The position numbers and the translations under genes are program-made. Source: Oehlia diaphana (Eukaryota; Glomeromycota; Glomeromycetes; Glomerales; Glomeraceae). From it: DNA of 64,000 nt. This document shows positions 62,900 to 64,000 of the stretch, in pieces. Under the pieces are notes generated by a model. It searched no databases and was not told the DNA's origin. It saw only the letters and a list, made by a program, of their open reading frames with translations. Within the stretch, counting starts at the first letter, position 1. The number at the start of each line of letters is the position of its first letter. The DNA lies in NCBI GenBank assembly GCA_003833135.1, contig QZLH01000008.1:95006-159005 (forward strand). Direction: 5' to 3'.

Positions 62900-64000
62900 A
62901 TGTCACGAAATCATTACCCTTCAAATTATCAGGCATGGCCTAATCAACAACCGCAATCGGCCCAATGGCAATACCAACAACAGCAACAGCAACAGCAGCA
63001 ACCAGAGTATTTACAACAACAGTTCATATATCAAACTCAGCAACAAGCCCGAATTCATGGTCAGCAACAAAACTATTATCAACAACCGCAAGCTCAATAT
63101 GGATATATGGAGTATTCTCCTTCACCTTATAACAGGAGTTACGAATCAAATCCTTTTGTGAGCCCCCAAAACTCAATGTCCGCTCCTTTGTCTCAAAATT
63201 CTTATCATATGACTCAACAACTTCCTCCAGTAAATCAATACGCTCAACCTCAAATTTCACAACAACAAAGTCAACAGCAACTTTATCAACATCAATTACA
63301 ACAACAATTTGCACAACAGCAATTGATTCAGCAGTCTCAACAGCCAGTTCCTATAACACTCTCGGAACATTTGGCTCCAGCACGTCAATTGTCGCAACCT
63401 ATAGTACCTACTCAAGCTCTTCCACAAGCTCCTACACAAATTAATGTGTATCAACAAACACCATCGTCTCAATTTTCACAGAAGTCATTACAAGAACCTC
63501 AATTACTTCCACATCAATTGTTATGGTATCTAGCAGAACACTATTTAACAAAAGCATCCGCTTTGCCCACTTCATCACTAGCCAATTTTCCAACACTATC
63601 TCCACAACACCAACGGCAAATATTGGCAGCGATTAATTGTTTGGAGGCAGTTCTTAAAAGTATAACGAATGGGAAAAATTATATGACATTAATTGAGTTG
63701 AAAACGCGCTTTAGGTTAAGTCAAATTCTTTTTTGGTTTACTGATAATATTCGAGAAGCAGAAAATCATATACAGAAAGCGATTTTGCTTTCTCAAGAGG
63801 TAAATAAAATATGGATAACTAAATAGATTAATAAATTCATTCTTTAATGTTTATACATTTTTTGTATTTTGAACAGCTGGATAAAGTTACGGAGCTCAAG
63901 TTCAGAATGATTGATTTTCAATGTAATATTCTCAAAAGCACAAAAAACTTTAAAGCAGCGAAAAATCTTATGAAATCATGTATAGTTGAAGCAATAGAGT
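62900..64000 (+). CDS. Cohesin loading factor MAU2/SCC4 (5' part)
   Basis: Partner of SCC2/NIPBL in loading cohesin on chromatin. Exon 1 is 62900-63799 and exon 2 starts at 63877 and runs off the window, so the C-terminal part is missing. The first 190 residues or so are Gln/Pro/Ser-rich with long Gln runs. The conserved part then starts: LLWYLAEHYLTKA, AAINCLEAVLKS, KTRFRLSQILFWFTDNIREA and ENHIQKAILLSQE, the TPR-like opening of the MAU2/SCC4 family, continuing as LDKVTELKFRMIDFQCNIL. The Gln-rich extension is longer than in animal MAU2. ATG 62900 is the first in frame after the A/T-rich leader. Confidence 0.87.

Overview
This looks like a nuclear contig from a filamentous fungus, most likely an arbuscular mycorrhizal fungus of the Rhizophagus/Glomeraceae type (inference). 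The DNA is very AT-rich. Nearly every gene is split by short GT-AG introns of about 50-120 bases. Two protein kinases carry the N-terminal CxxC...CxxC plus WTS...QLN module that I associate with the kinase expansion of Glomeromycota. Intergenic space is crowded with short inverted-repeat elements. Two runs of N (11163-12002 and 41031-41693) mark assembly gaps, and both lie inside mobile elements. Exon coordinates were built by hand from splice sites and reading-frame phase; family names come from remembered motifs, not from a search.

Layout. 1-3560: an 18-base minisatellite, then gene-free AT-rich DNA. 3563-7376: homoserine O-acetyltransferase (MET2-like, +) convergent with a mitochondrial carrier (-). 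7377-14650: intergenic DNA with inverted-repeat elements and a decayed protein-kinase gene split by a Tc1/pogo-like element. 14.65-27.34 kb: a large inverted duplication. Its arms each hold a five-exon paraoxonase/arylesterase-like gene next to the 3' end of a cytochrome P450. The left arm joins a complete P450; the right arm keeps only a P450 last-exon relic. The 7 kb between the arms holds the P450 body, a protein kinase and an unrecognised membrane-protein ORF. 27.3-36.7 kb: about 9.4 kb with no gene, made of fold-back elements, telomere-like minisatellites and a roughly 180-base tandem repeat.

36.7-64.0 kb: a gene-dense housekeeping block. In order: trimethylguanosine synthase TGS1 (-), makorin-type E3 ligase (-), GT49 glycosyltransferase (+), tRNA uracil-5-methyltransferase of the TRM2/TRMT2A type (-), replication factor C large subunit RFC1 (-), a likely membrane-anchored pseudokinase (+), eIF1A (-), an F-box-like protein (-), RER1 (+), an Fpg/MutM-type DNA glycosylase (+), a GGQ mitochondrial release/rescue factor (+), NSA2 (-) and the 5' part of a MAU2/SCC4 cohesin loader (+, runs off the window).

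Functional threads. The housekeeping genes serve RNA processing and translation (TGS1, TRM2, eIF1A, GGQ factor, NSA2) and DNA replication, repair or cohesion (RFC1, Fpg, MAU2). The accessory part centres on the duplicated paraoxonase-P450 pair, a plausible secretory-pathway lactone/ester hydrolase plus monooxygenase unit, and on kinases in three states: apparently active, pseudokinase and pseudogene. I found no rRNA, tRNA or CRISPR array.
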